A stretch of 64,000 bases of DNA from Gottfriedia acidiceleris (GTDB lineage: Bacteria; Bacillota; Bacilli; Bacillales; Bacillaceae_G): NCBI RefSeq assembly GCF_004138285.1, contig NZ_SCFN01000001.1, positions 62,001-126,000 on the forward strand. The letters run 5' to 3'. The notes beneath the pieces were generated by a model, which worked only from the letters and a program-made list of their open reading frames with translations, was not told the origin of the DNA and ran no database searches. Both the position numbers and the translations under genes were made by a program. Positions 43,070 to 52,478 of the stretch are shown piece by piece. The stretch's first letter is position 1, and each line of letters begins with the position of its first letter.

Positions 43070-43443
43070 AAGGGATATCAAATATACATAAAGGCAATTA
43101 GATTTTAGTTAATTACATAAAATACATCATGTTGCAGTGTTTCTATCCTTAAATTAATAAACAATCAGATCAAAATGATAATTTGCTTTTTCGTATGGAT
43201 ATATTTATAGAAAATAATTTACTACATAATAATTGAACGGTATTTTTCGCATTAATAAAAGAATAGACTAATACAACCGCATCATATGTTTCTTCATATC
43301 AAGTTCAATTTATAAGTAATCTATTTTTTTATTTGTTGTTCAAGAAATCGCTTCTACATTTCTTTTAAAGCATAACATTGTAAATAATATATATGTTAAG
43401 GTAAAATAACTAGATAGAATGAAAAACATGGAGGTGTAACGTA
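43070..43443 (+). promoter_or_regulatory. lonA upstream region with weak promoter candidate
   Basis: About 370 AT-rich bases without a gene. A possible promoter is TTGTAA (43378-43383), an 18-base spacer and TAAAAT (43402-43407), 37 bases before the lonA start. I see no CtsR or CIRCE element. Confidence 0.35.
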
Positions 43444-45768
43444 ATGAATGTTACAAAAGAAAAAGTTGTACCCCTCCTACCTTTAAGAGGAATTAGTGTA
43501 TTTCCTGCCACTATTGCACATCTAGATGTAGGAAGAACGAAATCGATAAAAGCAATACAAGAAGCTGATGAGTTAGATCAGTTAATTTTTGTTGTTACTC
43601 AAATAGATGCAGATACTGAAAATCCAAAGATAGACGAATTGTACCAATTTGGGACTTTAGCTAAATTAACACAAAAAATTACACTTCCAAATGGCACTGT
43701 TCGTATTACTGTCGAGGGACTACACAGAGGGAAAATCAATTCAATTATTGATCAAAATGAATTCTTAACTGCAAAGGTAGAAGAATATCCAGATGTAGAA
43801 GACGAATCTAAAGAGCTTCGTGCTTTAATGAGAACTTTATTGCAGCATTTTAAACAATACAGTAAATTATCAAAGCGAATTTTGCCAGAGACAATTGCTT
43901 CAATTGTTAAGCAAGACCGTCCAGGTAAACTTGCAGATGCAATGATCGATTCAATTCCATTAAGGGAAGAAGAGAAACAAAAAATATTAGCAACAATTGA
44001 TGTTACTGAACGAATACATATTATCTTAAATTTCCTTCAAGATGAAAAAGAATTACTAAAGCTTGAGGAAAAGATTGGCCTACAAGTTAAGAAAAATATT
44101 GATAAAACTCAAAAAGAATATTTCTTAAGAGAACAATTAAAGGTTATTCAACGCGAACTAGGTGATCGTGAAGGTAAAACTGAAGAAGTTGATAAGTTTT
44201 TAACAAAAATTGAAGAGGCAAATATGCCTGAAGAAACAAAGGAAGTAGTATTAAAAGAGTTAGCTAGATATGAGAAACTACCTCCCAATGCTGCAGAAGC
44301 AGGTGTAGTTCGTACATATTTAGATTGGATGGTAGCTCTACCATGGTCTAAGCAAACAGAAGACACACTGGATATACATCGTTCTGAAAAGATATTGAAT
44401 AATGAACATGAAGGTCTTGAAAAAGTAAAAGAAAGAATATTAGAATATCTAGCTGTTCAACAACTTACGAATTCATTACGTGGTCCAATTTTATGTTTAG
44501 CTGGTCCTCCTGGAGTTGGTAAAACATCTTTAGCCAAATCAATCGCAAACGCTTTGTCTAGAAACTTTGTACGTGTTTCTCTAGGTGGCGTAAGAGATGA
44601 ATCAGAAATAAGAGGACATAGAAGAACATATATCGGAGCTATGCCAGGTCGAATTATCCAGGGTATGAAGAAAGCAGCAACAAATAACCCTGTATTCTTA
44701 CTTGATGAAATTGATAAAATGTCGAGCGATTTTAGAGGGGATCCAGCATCAGCAATGTTAGAAGTTTTGGACCCTGAACAAAATCATACTTTTAGTGATC
44801 ATTACATCGAAGAGCCATTTGATTTATCTCAAGTTTTATTTGTAGCTACTGCAAATGATTTATCAACTATTCCAGGTCCATTACGTGATCGAATGGAGAT
44901 AATTACTTTATCTGGATATACTGAACTTGAAAAAGTTAATATAGCTAAAAAACATTTATTCCCTAAAAAATTAGCGGAGCATGGCTTAAATAAATCTACT
45001 GTACAAATTCGTGAAAGTGCACTATCTGCAATTATTCGTCATTATACACGTGAAGCAGGAGTAAGATCATTAGAGCGAGTTCTAGCGACACTATGTAGAA
45101 AAGCTGCTAAGTTGATTGTTTCAAACGAAAAACAAAAAATAATATTTACCGATAAAAATATTGAAGAATTTTTAGGTAAGAAAACATTCTCTTATGGTCA
45201 AATGGAAAGCGAAGACCAAATTGGTGTTGCTACAGGTTTAGCGTATACTGCATTTGGTGGAGACACACTTTCTATTGAAGTATCACTATATCCTGGAAAG
45301 GGTAAGCTAACTTTAACTGGTAAGCTAGGGGATGTAATGAAGGAGTCAGCACAGGCTGCGTTTAGCTATATACGCTCAAAAGCAGAAGAGCTGAATATTG
45401 ACCAAAATTTCCATGAGAAATATGATATTCATATTCATGTTCCAGAAGGTGCGGTTCCAAAAGATGGCCCTTCAGCAGGTATAACAATGGCAACAGCATT
45501 GATTTCGGCATTAACAAATAAACCAATCCGTAAAGAAGTTGGAATGACTGGTGAAATCACATTACGTGGTCGCGTATTACCAATTGGTGGATTAAAAGAA
45601 AAAATGCTTAGTGCGCATCGTGCAGGTTTAACGACTGTTATCATACCAAAAGAAAACGAAAAAGATTTAGAAGATGTACCACCAATGGTGAAAGAAGGTT
45701 TAACTGTTATACCTGTTTCCCATTTAGATGAAGTGCTTGCGCATGCAATAGTAGGAGTGAAAAAATGA
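43444..45768 (+). CDS. lonA: ATP-dependent protease LonA
   Basis: A 774-residue cytosolic AAA+ protease, the same length as B. subtilis LonA. It has the N-terminal substrate domain ([20 protein letters not shown]), a coiled-coil region about residues 190-250, Walker [15 protein letters not shown] (about 356-369), Walker [13 protein letters not shown], and the protease domain with catalytic Ser in [11 protein letters not shown] (about 677-687) and Lys in [21 protein letters not shown] ribosome site. The stop overlaps the ysxC start by four bases (ATGA). Confidence 0.97.
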   Translation: MNVTKEKVVPLLPLRGISVFPATIAHLDVGRTKSIKAIQEADELDQLIFVVTQIDADTENPKIDELYQFGTLAKLTQKITLPNGTVRITVEGLHRGKINSIIDQNEFLTAKVEEYPDVEDESKELRALMRTLLQHFKQYSKLSKRILPETIASIVKQDRPGKLADAMIDSIPLREEEKQKILATIDVTERIHIILNFLQDEKELLKLEEKIGLQVKKNIDKTQKEYFLREQLKVIQRELGDREGKTEEVDKFLTKIEEANMPEETKEVVLKELARYEKLPPNAAEAGVVRTYLDWMVALPWSKQTEDTLDIHRSEKILNNEHEGLEKVKERILEYLAVQQLTNSLRGPILCLAGPPGVGKTSLAKSIANALSRNFVRVSLGGVRDESEIRGHRRTYIGAMPGRIIQGMKKAATNNPVFLLDEIDKMSSDFRGDPASAMLEVLDPEQNHTFSDHYIEEPFDLSQVLFVATANDLSTIPGPLRDRMEIITLSGYTELEKVNIAKKHLFPKKLAEHGLNKSTVQIRESALSAIIRHYTREAGVRSLERVLATLCRKAAKLIVSNEKQKIIFTDKNIEEFLGKKTFSYGQMESEDQIGVATGLAYTAFGGDTLSIEVSLYPGKGKLTLTGKLGDVMKESAQAAFSYIRSKAEELNIDQNFHEKYDIHIHVPEGAVPKDGPSAGITMATALISALTNKPIRKEVGMTGEITLRGRVLPIGGLKEKMLSAHRAGLTTVIIPKENEKDLEDVPPMVKEGLTVIPVSHLDEVLAHAIVGVKK

Positions 45769-46349
45769 AAGTAACAACAGCGGATATTGTCATTAGTGCA
45801 GTCCGACCAAATCAATATCCAGATACACAATTTCCTGAAATCGCTTTGGCAGGTCGTTCAAATGTTGGGAAATCTTCATTTATAAATAAAATGTTAAATC
45901 GTAAGGCATTAGCCCGAACATCATCAAAACCTGGAAAAACTCAAACATTAAATTTCTTTCTAATTAATGAACAGCTTTTCTACGTTGACGTACCTGGTTA
46001 TGGCTATGCTAAAGTTTCCAAAAAGGAACGAGAAGCATGGGGTAAAATGATTGAAACATATATTACATCTCGTGAGCAATTAAGAGCTGTTATTTTATTA
46101 GTTGATCTACGTCATTCACCAACAGAAGATGATGTAATGATGTATGATTTCTTAAAGCATTACGGAATCCCAGTCATTATAGTAGCAACAAAAGCAGATA
46201 AAATCCCTAAAGGAAAATGGGATAAACATGCAAAAGTAGTTCGTGAAAAGTTACAGATTGAAGAAGGAGATGAATTAATTTTATTCTCATCTGAAACTGG
46301 TATGGGTAAAGAAAAAGCATGGTCAGTAATTGATCGTATGTGTAAATAA
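45765..46349 (+). CDS. ysxC: Ribosome biogenesis GTP-binding protein YsxC/EngB
   Basis: A 194-residue GTPase needed for assembly of the 50S ribosomal subunit. G1 is [16 protein letters not shown] (about residues 29-44), G2 region includes KPGKTQT, G3 is [10 protein letters not shown] (about 69-78), G4 is VATKADKI (about 142-149) and G5 is FSSETG. It is coupled to lonA by a four-base overlap as in B. subtilis, but hemA is not next: a 6-kb insertion follows. Part of its 3-prime end is duplicated downstream in decayed form. Confidence 0.97.
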   Translation: MKVTTADIVISAVRPNQYPDTQFPEIALAGRSNVGKSSFINKMLNRKALARTSSKPGKTQTLNFFLINEQLFYVDVPGYGYAKVSKKEREAWGKMIETYITSREQLRAVILLVDLRHSPTEDDVMMYDFLKHYGIPVIIVATKADKIPKGKWDKHAKVVREKLQIEEGDELILFSSETGMGKEKAWSVIDRMCK

Positions 46350-46386
46350 AAAAACTGGTGGAGAACAATCCACCAGTTTTTTATGT
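46349..46386 (+). terminator. Terminator of lonA-ysxC
   Basis: A perfect 12-bp stem AAAACTGGTGGA (46351-46362) with TCCACCAGTTTT (46369-46380), 6-base loop and a T tail, directly after the ysxC stop. Confidence 0.9.
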
Positions 46387-46413
46387 TTTAAACCTTTCCC
46401 TTTTTGCCTTTAA

Positions 46414-46467
46414 TTCAATTCTCATCTGAGACTGGACTAGAGAAAGAAAAAGCAGGCTCAAAGAATT
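46414..46467 (+). pseudogene. Decayed duplicate of the ysxC 3-prime end
   Basis: This stretch repeats the end of ysxC (46281-46334): both contain ATTCTCATCTGA, then ACTGG and AAAGAAAAAGCA at the same spacing. Translated, it reads FSSETGLEKEKAGSKNYN against [18 protein letters not shown] in the intact gene. It has no start and no upstream remainder. It marks a duplication or insertion event at the ysxC-hemA junction. Confidence 0.7.
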
Positions 46468-47098
46468 ATAATGTTTTTCCGTTTTTTTCCATTTGATTGA
46501 ACAAAAGTTTTAAAGAATTTTAACAATATATAGGTTCAATCTCAAAAGAAAGTTCATTATTCATATGACAGATAATAACATTTTAGGAAATATTTACCTT
46601 TAATTCCGAGTTTTTAATCTGTAAACTAGTACTTAGTTATTTTTTAGGGAGGAAAGGAGAAAATTGAGTTTTTCCCTCTAGGACGATAAGAGCTATTACT
46701 GTTTTTTTAATCCTCTACAATGTTTTTTACATTATTCCGCATTCTAAGGACCACCAAAACCATCATCCCTTAACATGTCAAATAAACACTTGGGAGCCAA
46801 ACAAGATACATTAGTTTGTAAAAAGAAATACATGTCTAGTAAGTTTAAAAAGTAATGAATCTTAAATATTCGTGTCATCTTACCTTTTAATTTACAGAAA
46901 TTTCTGCATTCTTATTGTTTGGTATATATAACACAACCATCACATACTTTTGTTAGGTACCAACTAGTTGCATTACAAAATAACACTTATATGGAGTTGA
47001 TTTAATAAGTTATCTGTAGAATTTAGACAATATTTCTTTGGAATAGAACTACGATATCGTATTTAGGTTAAATTACTATTTTAATAGAGGAGAATATT
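46468..47098. other. Intergenic region upstream of the secreted repeat protein
   Basis: About 630 bases with no credible gene. TTTACCTTTAATTCCGAG (near 46592) and CTTACCTTTTAATTT (near 46879) faintly resemble the island promoter core. A GA-rich AGGGAGGAAAGGAG at about 46649 precedes only a five-codon frame. Confidence 0.4.
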
Positions 47099-49900
47099 AT
47101 GTTGGCAAATAAAGTCAGAATACTAGTAAGTTTTTTATTGATCTTTGCAATGATTCTTAGCGGATCGGGGCAAGCGGTGTATGCCCAGAGTAAAAACGAT
47201 GCTAATCAAGGGGGAAATACAAATTCTAGTGAGCGAAATGTGAAGCAGTGGTTAAGTGAATATGAATTCTATGAGGACACTAGAATAGCAAAAATCTATG
47301 ATCAGACTGCAATAAATGAATTAAAGCGCCTCGTACCAGTCATAAAAGAAACTAATGCTAAGTTTGATTCCAAACTGATAGCGCAAATTGGTGAAACCGG
47401 AGACTTTAAACAAAGGGATATAAATGAACTTGATACACTTCAACAATTGATTAACGAATTTGAACAAGCTGTTCAAGAGGAATACATACAAGAGGAGATT
47501 GTTAAAAGTGACCGGCTTTTGGAAATCAAACATAAGCTAACCATATGTCTATGGGGGTATGTAACAAAAAACGATTTTAATGTACCAACTGAAGTATTAC
47601 TTTCAGATATACTCTTTAATTTTTATTTATCTGATAAAATTGTCAATAAAAATGCTATCGGCATCTTAAAAGATATTTCGGATCAAGTAGAACACAATGG
47701 AAATAAACTAAAAGCTCATTTGAATAACGCTGTGAAAATGTCTGAAAAAGCTAATGGATTTCTAGAAAAAGATCTTGCAATCCCTGCAGCAAAATCTTAT
47801 CAAAATGCATATAAACAAGTTTTATTCGGACTTGAAAAAGCTGGCTATCCAGTCAACGCAAAATTCTTTGAATCTACTTCTGACACGGATGGCGACTCTA
47901 TAACAGATGGAATAGAATTCCTAGAGGGAATGAATCCATTTAAAAAAGATACAGATGGTGATGGATTGCAGGATAATATCGAATATGAGGTTAGATCATT
48001 TCTTTCCCCGACAAAATATGATTCAGATCAAAATGGTATAAGTGATGCAGATGAAGATATCGATGAAGACGATCTAATTAATAAAGATGAGCAAGCTTTT
48101 CATTCTAATTTAATTAAGGGAGATTCAGACCAAGATGGTCTAACTGATGGATTTGAAGTACATCAGTTCGATTCATTACCTAATACAATTGATACAGAAA
48201 ACGATGGGTTAAGTGATGGAGATGAATATGCACTTAAGACAAATCCAAATGCTAAAGACAGCAACAATAACGGAATCGAGGATTCACAAGAACTCTATTC
48301 ACAATCAATTAGTAAATCATTGATTCAGCCTGATAAATCAGAAATTAAAAGCGTAGAAGTTGAGTTTAGAACAAAAGATAATATTAATAGAACGACCAGA
48401 ATTAGTAGCACAAACAATGTAAATATTAAAACTACTAATTTACAAGGTATTATTGGTTCTCCTGTAAGCATCAATACGCACTCGGAATTTGAAAAAGCAA
48501 GTATTAAGTTTACGTACGATGAAGCGAAACTAGGAGACACGTTGGAAGATGATCTAGCTGTTATTTGGTACAATCCAGATGAAGAAATGTTTGAAAGCCC
48601 TCAAGCTGTGTTAAATACAAGTGAAAATACAATAAGTGTGGAAACTACTCATTTTGGGGAATTTATGGTGGTTGATAAGAAAAAATGGCTGGAACTTTGG
48701 AGTAGAGAAATCGACTACTCAAAATCTGATGTTATAAATGAAATGCTGTTTCAAAATAGTACAAAGAATACAGGCGTAGAAAATTATCAAGCTGCAAGTA
48801 ACGAGAAGTCAAATGACATTGTTACTAGTGATGATTCAGACGATGGAGGGACAGATCCAAAAGATTCTGATGGGGATGGCTTATACGACATCTATGAAAT
48901 TGAAGGAATGAAAACACCGTACGGTATAATTTACTCAGACCCTAATAAGAAAGACAGTGACGGAGATGGATTAACTGATGGGCAAGAAATGGGGCAATTA
49001 AAATCATTTACGATAGTAATTTTTGGCATTGAAATTCATTTTGAAGGTTTCTTTCCAACGAGTTTCCCAGACCGAAAAGATAGTGACGGAGATGGAAAGT
49101 TTGATAAAGAGGATTTGAAACCGTTATACGCTGATTATTCCGATACAGTAGTGTTTCAGTCAGATAGACCAGAAGGTTATGATGAAAATGGAAATGTAGC
49201 GAACGATATGACAACAAATGATTATACAGAAGATGAAATAAAAGACATTAACTGGATGTTCAGACTTCAATTACTTGAATCTTATTTCCCAAATATACTC
49301 TTTTCTGAGTTCAAAGATATGTCGACAAGCTTATTTTCAACGGGAGATATGGAAGATGTTGTTTTAGATATGATTGATCATTTTAAAGATGGAACTGGAA
49401 AAGAATATAGAAACCAGACTTTAACTAATGAAGCGAGTGAGCATGAAACAACGAAATCCTATATTGAATTTGTCAAAAATGCCTTAGTTGATGAGCTAAA
49501 GAATAATGGAGGTAATTTGACCGCACTTAAGTTTGATAAAAGTACAAAGAATACAAATGAATTTTATAATTTTGTACAGAGAAATGCTAGTTATCCGACG
49601 TTTAGCACATGGGGTGATCGAGTAGGTGGACTTACAATTACAGTAAATGATACTTGGGGAAATACCATCACCGTAAAAAACTATTCTGTAGAGAATAATC
49701 ACTTTAAAGGAGTTATGCGTGTTCGTTTATATGATCATTTCGGGCTGGATCAGCCAGATGTTGAGAAGGTGTATGTCAACCTAGCAGGATTCCGTTCTTG
49801 GTTTGTCTTACAGCATTATGATGATTATGATGGTAAATATAAGCCATTTGTTACTGTAATGGAAATGGATGTACCATTTGAGGGGAATTTAAGTGACTAA
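47099..49900 (+). CDS. Secreted protein with thrombospondin type 3-like repeats and DUF3289-like C-terminus
   Basis: A 933-residue protein. Residues 1-30 form a signal peptide ending near VYAQS. Residues 35-255 are helical and unassigned. Two blocks of calcium-binding Asp-rich repeats follow, about 262-395 (DTDGDSITDGIEF, DTDGDGLQDNIEY, DSDQDGLTDGFEV) and 587-670 (DSDGDGLYDIYEI, DSDGDGLTDGQEM, DSDGDGKFDKEDL), with a beta-rich region between them. The last 270 residues resemble DUF3289, a domain I know from the C-termini of polymorphic toxins: FSEFKDMSTSLFSTGDMED, VRLYDHFGLDQPDVEK, WFVLQHYDDYDGKYKPF. A lipoprotein gene overlaps the end by eight bases. I infer a secreted effector with an immunity partner; an adhesin role is also possible. 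Confidence 0.7.
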   Translation: MLANKVRILVSFLLIFAMILSGSGQAVYAQSKNDANQGGNTNSSERNVKQWLSEYEFYEDTRIAKIYDQTAINELKRLVPVIKETNAKFDSKLIAQIGETGDFKQRDINELDTLQQLINEFEQAVQEEYIQEEIVKSDRLLEIKHKLTICLWGYVTKNDFNVPTEVLLSDILFNFYLSDKIVNKNAIGILKDISDQVEHNGNKLKAHLNNAVKMSEKANGFLEKDLAIPAAKSYQNAYKQVLFGLEKAGYPVNAKFFESTSDTDGDSITDGIEFLEGMNPFKKDTDGDGLQDNIEYEVRSFLSPTKYDSDQNGISDADEDIDEDDLINKDEQAFHSNLIKGDSDQDGLTDGFEVHQFDSLPNTIDTENDGLSDGDEYALKTNPNAKDSNNNGIEDSQELYSQSISKSLIQPDKSEIKSVEVEFRTKDNINRTTRISSTNNVNIKTTNLQGIIGSPVSINTHSEFEKASIKFTYDEAKLGDTLEDDLAVIWYNPDEEMFESPQAVLNTSENTISVETTHFGEFMVVDKKKWLELWSREIDYSKSDVINEMLFQNSTKNTGVENYQAASNEKSNDIVTSDDSDDGGTDPKDSDGDGLYDIYEIEGMKTPYGIIYSDPNKKDSDGDGLTDGQEMGQLKSFTIVIFGIEIHFEGFFPTSFPDRKDSDGDGKFDKEDLKPLYADYSDTVVFQSDRPEGYDENGNVANDMTTNDYTEDEIKDINWMFRLQLLESYFPNILFSEFKDMSTSLFSTGDMEDVVLDMIDHFKDGTGKEYRNQTLTNEASEHETTKSYIEFVKNALVDELKNNGGNLTALKFDKSTKNTNEFYNFVQRNASYPTFSTWGDRVGGLTITVNDTWGNTITVKNYSVENNHFKGVMRVRLYDHFGLDQPDVEKVYVNLAGFRSWFVLQHYDDYDGKYKPFVTVMEMDVPFEGNLSD

Positions 49901-50414
49901 GTTTAATTATAAAATGATAGTTTTAATGTTTGTTATATTCATAGTTTTATTATACTTAATTGGATGTAATAAAAATGAGGAATCAAGTGGTGAAATAAAG
50001 ATTTTTGAAATTAACAACACAGAAGAAATCCTTGGTAAAAAGAATGAAGAAGATGTGCTGGTTAAAAAGCATTTTATGATTCTAAATCCACCAAAAGATC
50101 TAAATAAATTGAAAGAAATAATTGAAAAATACAGCAAGGAACATCCTGTTGATGAAGAAAAGAAAGATATAGAGGGCAAAAATAGGATCTTTGATATGTC
50201 CTTCTATAGGGAAAGTAAGGATTTGCCAAGAGACTGGAAGCCTGATGAAAGTTACATGAATACAGATCGACTAGAACATCATAAGAATGATCTAATTGCA
50301 TATATAGTTTGGTCAGATGCGAAACCACAAAAAGAATATAATGTATATGATAAAAATAAGGAAGGTCAGATAAATAAAAGGATGCGTTTTATGGAGGATC
50401 AACTTATTAAGTGA
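49893..50414 (+). CDS. Small lipoprotein, candidate immunity protein
   Basis: A 173-residue protein with a lipoprotein signal: basic start, hydrophobic stretch IVLMFVIFIVLLYLIGC with lipobox LIGC (Cys about residue 25). The mature part is charged and has no family I recognise; it includes FDMSFYRESKDLPRDW and HHKNDLIAYIVWSDAK. Start is GTG at 49893, inside the end of the large secreted protein gene, with GAGGGG seven bases upstream. The overlap means translational coupling. A membrane-anchored partner of a secreted DUF3289-type protein is what an immunity protein would look like, but this is inference. Confidence 0.65.
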   Translation: MTKFNYKMIVLMFVIFIVLLYLIGCNKNEESSGEIKIFEINNTEEILGKKNEEDVLVKKHFMILNPPKDLNKLKEIIEKYSKEHPVDEEKKDIEGKNRIFDMSFYRESKDLPRDWKPDESYMNTDRLEHHKNDLIAYIVWSDAKPQKEYNVYDKNKEGQINKRMRFMEDQLIK

Positions 50415-50490
50415 TAAATGATTGATACACTAGTGAATAAAGAAATGGAAATTGTGAAATTTGAACTGGAACACATGCATTATAGACTGT

Positions 50491-50525
50491 GGACCGCTAT
50501 CGCTCATAGCGGTCCTTTATTAATT
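50491..50525 (+). terminator. Terminator of the secreted protein/lipoprotein operon
   Basis: A perfect 10-bp GC-rich stem GGACCGCTAT (50491-50500) with ATAGCGGTCC (50506-50515), followed by TTTATTAATTTTA. Confidence 0.9.
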
Positions 50526-50600
50526 TTAATCGATTCAATATCCTCTTAAAACTTATTCCATTAAATTAAGTACTTACCTATAAGACCATTGGAGCAAATA

Positions 50601-50651
50601 AAATACCCTATATAATAGACACTTAATAAAAGTCTACTATATAGGGTATTT
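50601..50651. terminator. Bidirectional hairpin between convergent units
   Basis: A 20-bp stem with one mismatch (50601-50620 with 50632-50651) lies between the lipoprotein operon and the reverse-strand channel gene. T-rich flanks are present on both strands. Confidence 0.65.
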
Positions 50652-50705
50652 ATAATCCGCCAGCTTTTAAATGTTTTAAGTCTATTCCCTTAACACTGCT
50701 CTATA

Positions 50706-51731
50706 CTATTTTCTTATCGCTTTTAATAAATCCTCTTCGCAATAAATATACAAACGATCAGTAGAATTCAATTTACACTCTTTTAGCTTAGGAATATTTA
50801 ACTGTTCATTTATCGCTAACAAAGTTGCTCCTTTTTCAAATAATTGTAGAAAGGCATCTTCATAAGTTTTCCATTCTTTATTAGGCTCTATTACATGTAT
50901 ATTGCTTCCATCAAACTTTGTATTTAAAAAATGCCTAAATATCGTTGAAGTTCCAGGATGTAAAGTTGTCTTAGCGATTAGACGTGAAACAGATTCATAT
51001 GATAATACAAAATCATCTACATTTACGTGCTTAAAATTAACGATATGGCTTTCTTTTTATATTTCGACAATTGTATGAATAGGCATTTTTTTCGTAGATG
51101 ATAGTGATTCGACGGCAGAAGCGATTAATAGCGTTTTTCCATCTTTTAAAACACTGTCTTCTATTGTAGAATCTGCAAATATACATACCCGTTTTGCCCC
51201 GAATATATTTGCATTTAGTAAGGTATTTTCGATTGAAGGGTCTCCTTGAATAAAATGAACTTGAGGATGCTCGTAAGGTGATGTTTCTAGATTTTCAATT
51301 AATACAATTTTTGCATTCGGTGAAGAATCGAAAAGTTCCTCAATTGCATCTCTTGTTTTTTTAGACCAACCAATATAAATAAAGTGATCATGATCCTTAT
51401 ACACAATTCTTCCCTCCAACTTTAAACGATGATATTTAGAAAAGGAATCAACAGTTTTAGATACTAGTAAGCCTATAATACCGACCCCGAATATAAATAA
51501 AAACATTCCTAAGCATTTTCCTGCAACAGTTTTTGGAAAGAAATCTCCATAGCCTACTGTCGTCAAAGTAGTCATTGTCCACCACAAGCCATCAAATAAA
51601 GTTGGAAAGGTCTGTGGTTCTAAAATATGTATAGTTATTGAACCAAAAGAAACAATTAGAATAGATAGAATTAAAATTGAAACATAATTAAAAGAGACAA
51701 ATTTTTTCCATAATGCAAGGAAGTATAACAA
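50706..51731 (-). pseudogene. yugO: YugO-like potassium channel, interrupted by one in-frame stop codon
   Basis: The frame encodes about 340 residues of a two-transmembrane K+ channel with a TrkA-N (RCK) domain. The selectivity filter is TLTTVGYGDF near residue 60. A single TAA at 51057-51059 ends the first part at HTIVEI (224 residues). The same frame then continues without a shift (KESHIVNFKHVNVDDFVLSY, LHPGT, NKEWKTYEDAF) to TAG at 50706. B. subtilis YugO, as I recall it, has VAEIENEQ at this point, so GAA to TAA is the likely change. Start is TTG at 51731 with AAAGGAGG seven bases upstream. The truncated form would keep the pore and half of the RCK domain. Confidence 0.8.
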
Positions 51732-51778
51732 AGATGTTCCTCCTTTTAAAACTGCTAGTTATGTATAAAAAAGTATGT

Positions 51779-52261
51779 TTATTTTTTAGAAAATAGAAGA
51801 TATAAACCGATAACAGCAATCAATATTGGCCAATATTGCTGGAAATAAGAGACTTGTGATTGGAGCGAACTAAGCATTGTTGCAAGCTTTTCATTAAAAA
51901 GGAAAAATAAAGACATAATAAATAATAGTAAACCAGGTAATAGCTCACCTTTTCCTTTTCGAGATTGTAGTAACATTCCGATTGAAATGATGAGTGTAAG
52001 AACGGACCAATGGTTTGGCCAATTTTGAAAGTGCTCGATGGCATAAAAATGAATTCCAAATCCAAGGACGACAATTCCCGGAAATACATAATGGGTTTCT
52101 CTTCCTTTAAAAGCTTGAACTAGAAGTGCAATACCACTAATCAAGATCGGAGTCGTCCAAAATGTAAAAATGTGTAAAGCTGGGACTTGCCATTTTGAAA
52201 TAAGATAATAAATGCCAAAGCCAATTAATAGGATTCCAATAAATAATCGATTTTTTTTCAT
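51779..52261 (-). CDS. Small membrane protein with LiaI/LiaF-like transmembrane region
   Basis: A 160-residue protein with about seven short hydrophobic segments, starting MKKNRLFIGILLIGFGIYYL. The pattern of repeated GIxxLGFGI-type helices resembles the LiaI/LiaF/DUF5668 transmembrane module, without a C-terminal soluble domain. It lies 47 bases upstream of the yugO-like gene in the same direction, so they are likely cotranscribed. Function unknown. An AGGAG ribosome site lies on the reverse strand just before the ATG. Confidence 0.7.
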   Translation of the reverse strand: MKKNRLFIGILLIGFGIYYLISKWQVPALHIFTFWTTPILISGIALLVQAFKGRETHYVFPGIVVLGFGIHFYAIEHFQNWPNHWSVLTLIISIGMLLQSRKGKGELLPGLLLFIMSLFFLFNEKLATMLSSLQSQVSYFQQYWPILIAVIGLYLLFSKK

Positions 52262-52300
52262 AACAACTCCTGTTTAACATTATTTGTAATCACTTTTATT

Positions 52301-52318
52301 TTAAAATTATTGTATAAT
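52301..52318 (+). promoter_or_regulatory. PerR-box-like sequence over a TATAAT, upstream of hemA
   Basis: TTAAAATTATTGTAT (52301-52315) matches 12 of 15 positions of the PerR box TTATAATTATTATAA and overlaps a TATAAT (52313-52318). The hemA operon of B. subtilis is known to be PerR-controlled. The -35 is poor and the element lies about 165 bases before hemA, so the call is tentative. It is also upstream of the divergent membrane-protein gene. Confidence 0.4.
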
Positions 52319-52478
52319 AAAATTTGTGTACATTTAATAGTATAAATCGGATTAAAAATTCTACAAAATATTACATTTATGATAGCATAATGATGTAGAA
52401 CATAGATATAATATTTTGCTAAGTAAAGATAGATATAAACCACAAGTTTGTACAAAGTTTTTAGGGGGGCTTTAGGGC

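Noticed and set aside
12600-43100. FadR-type (B. subtilis) operators in the acyl-CoA gene spacers
   Set aside because: I did not find TGAATGA-type dyads; the shared element in the spacers is the different TTAAC-TACCTTTTAAA cassette.
12558-43443. Transposase, integrase or tRNA at the borders of the lonB-lonA island
   Set aside because: I looked for recombinase genes, insertion-sequence ends and tRNA-like repeats at both borders and saw none; the island cannot be called a mobile element on this evidence.
46700-46830. Possible reverse-strand peptide ending FDMLRDDGFGGP upstream of the secreted protein gene
   Set aside because: Only about 29 codons from the nearest ATG, no ribosome site and no recognisable family; I see no support for a gene.
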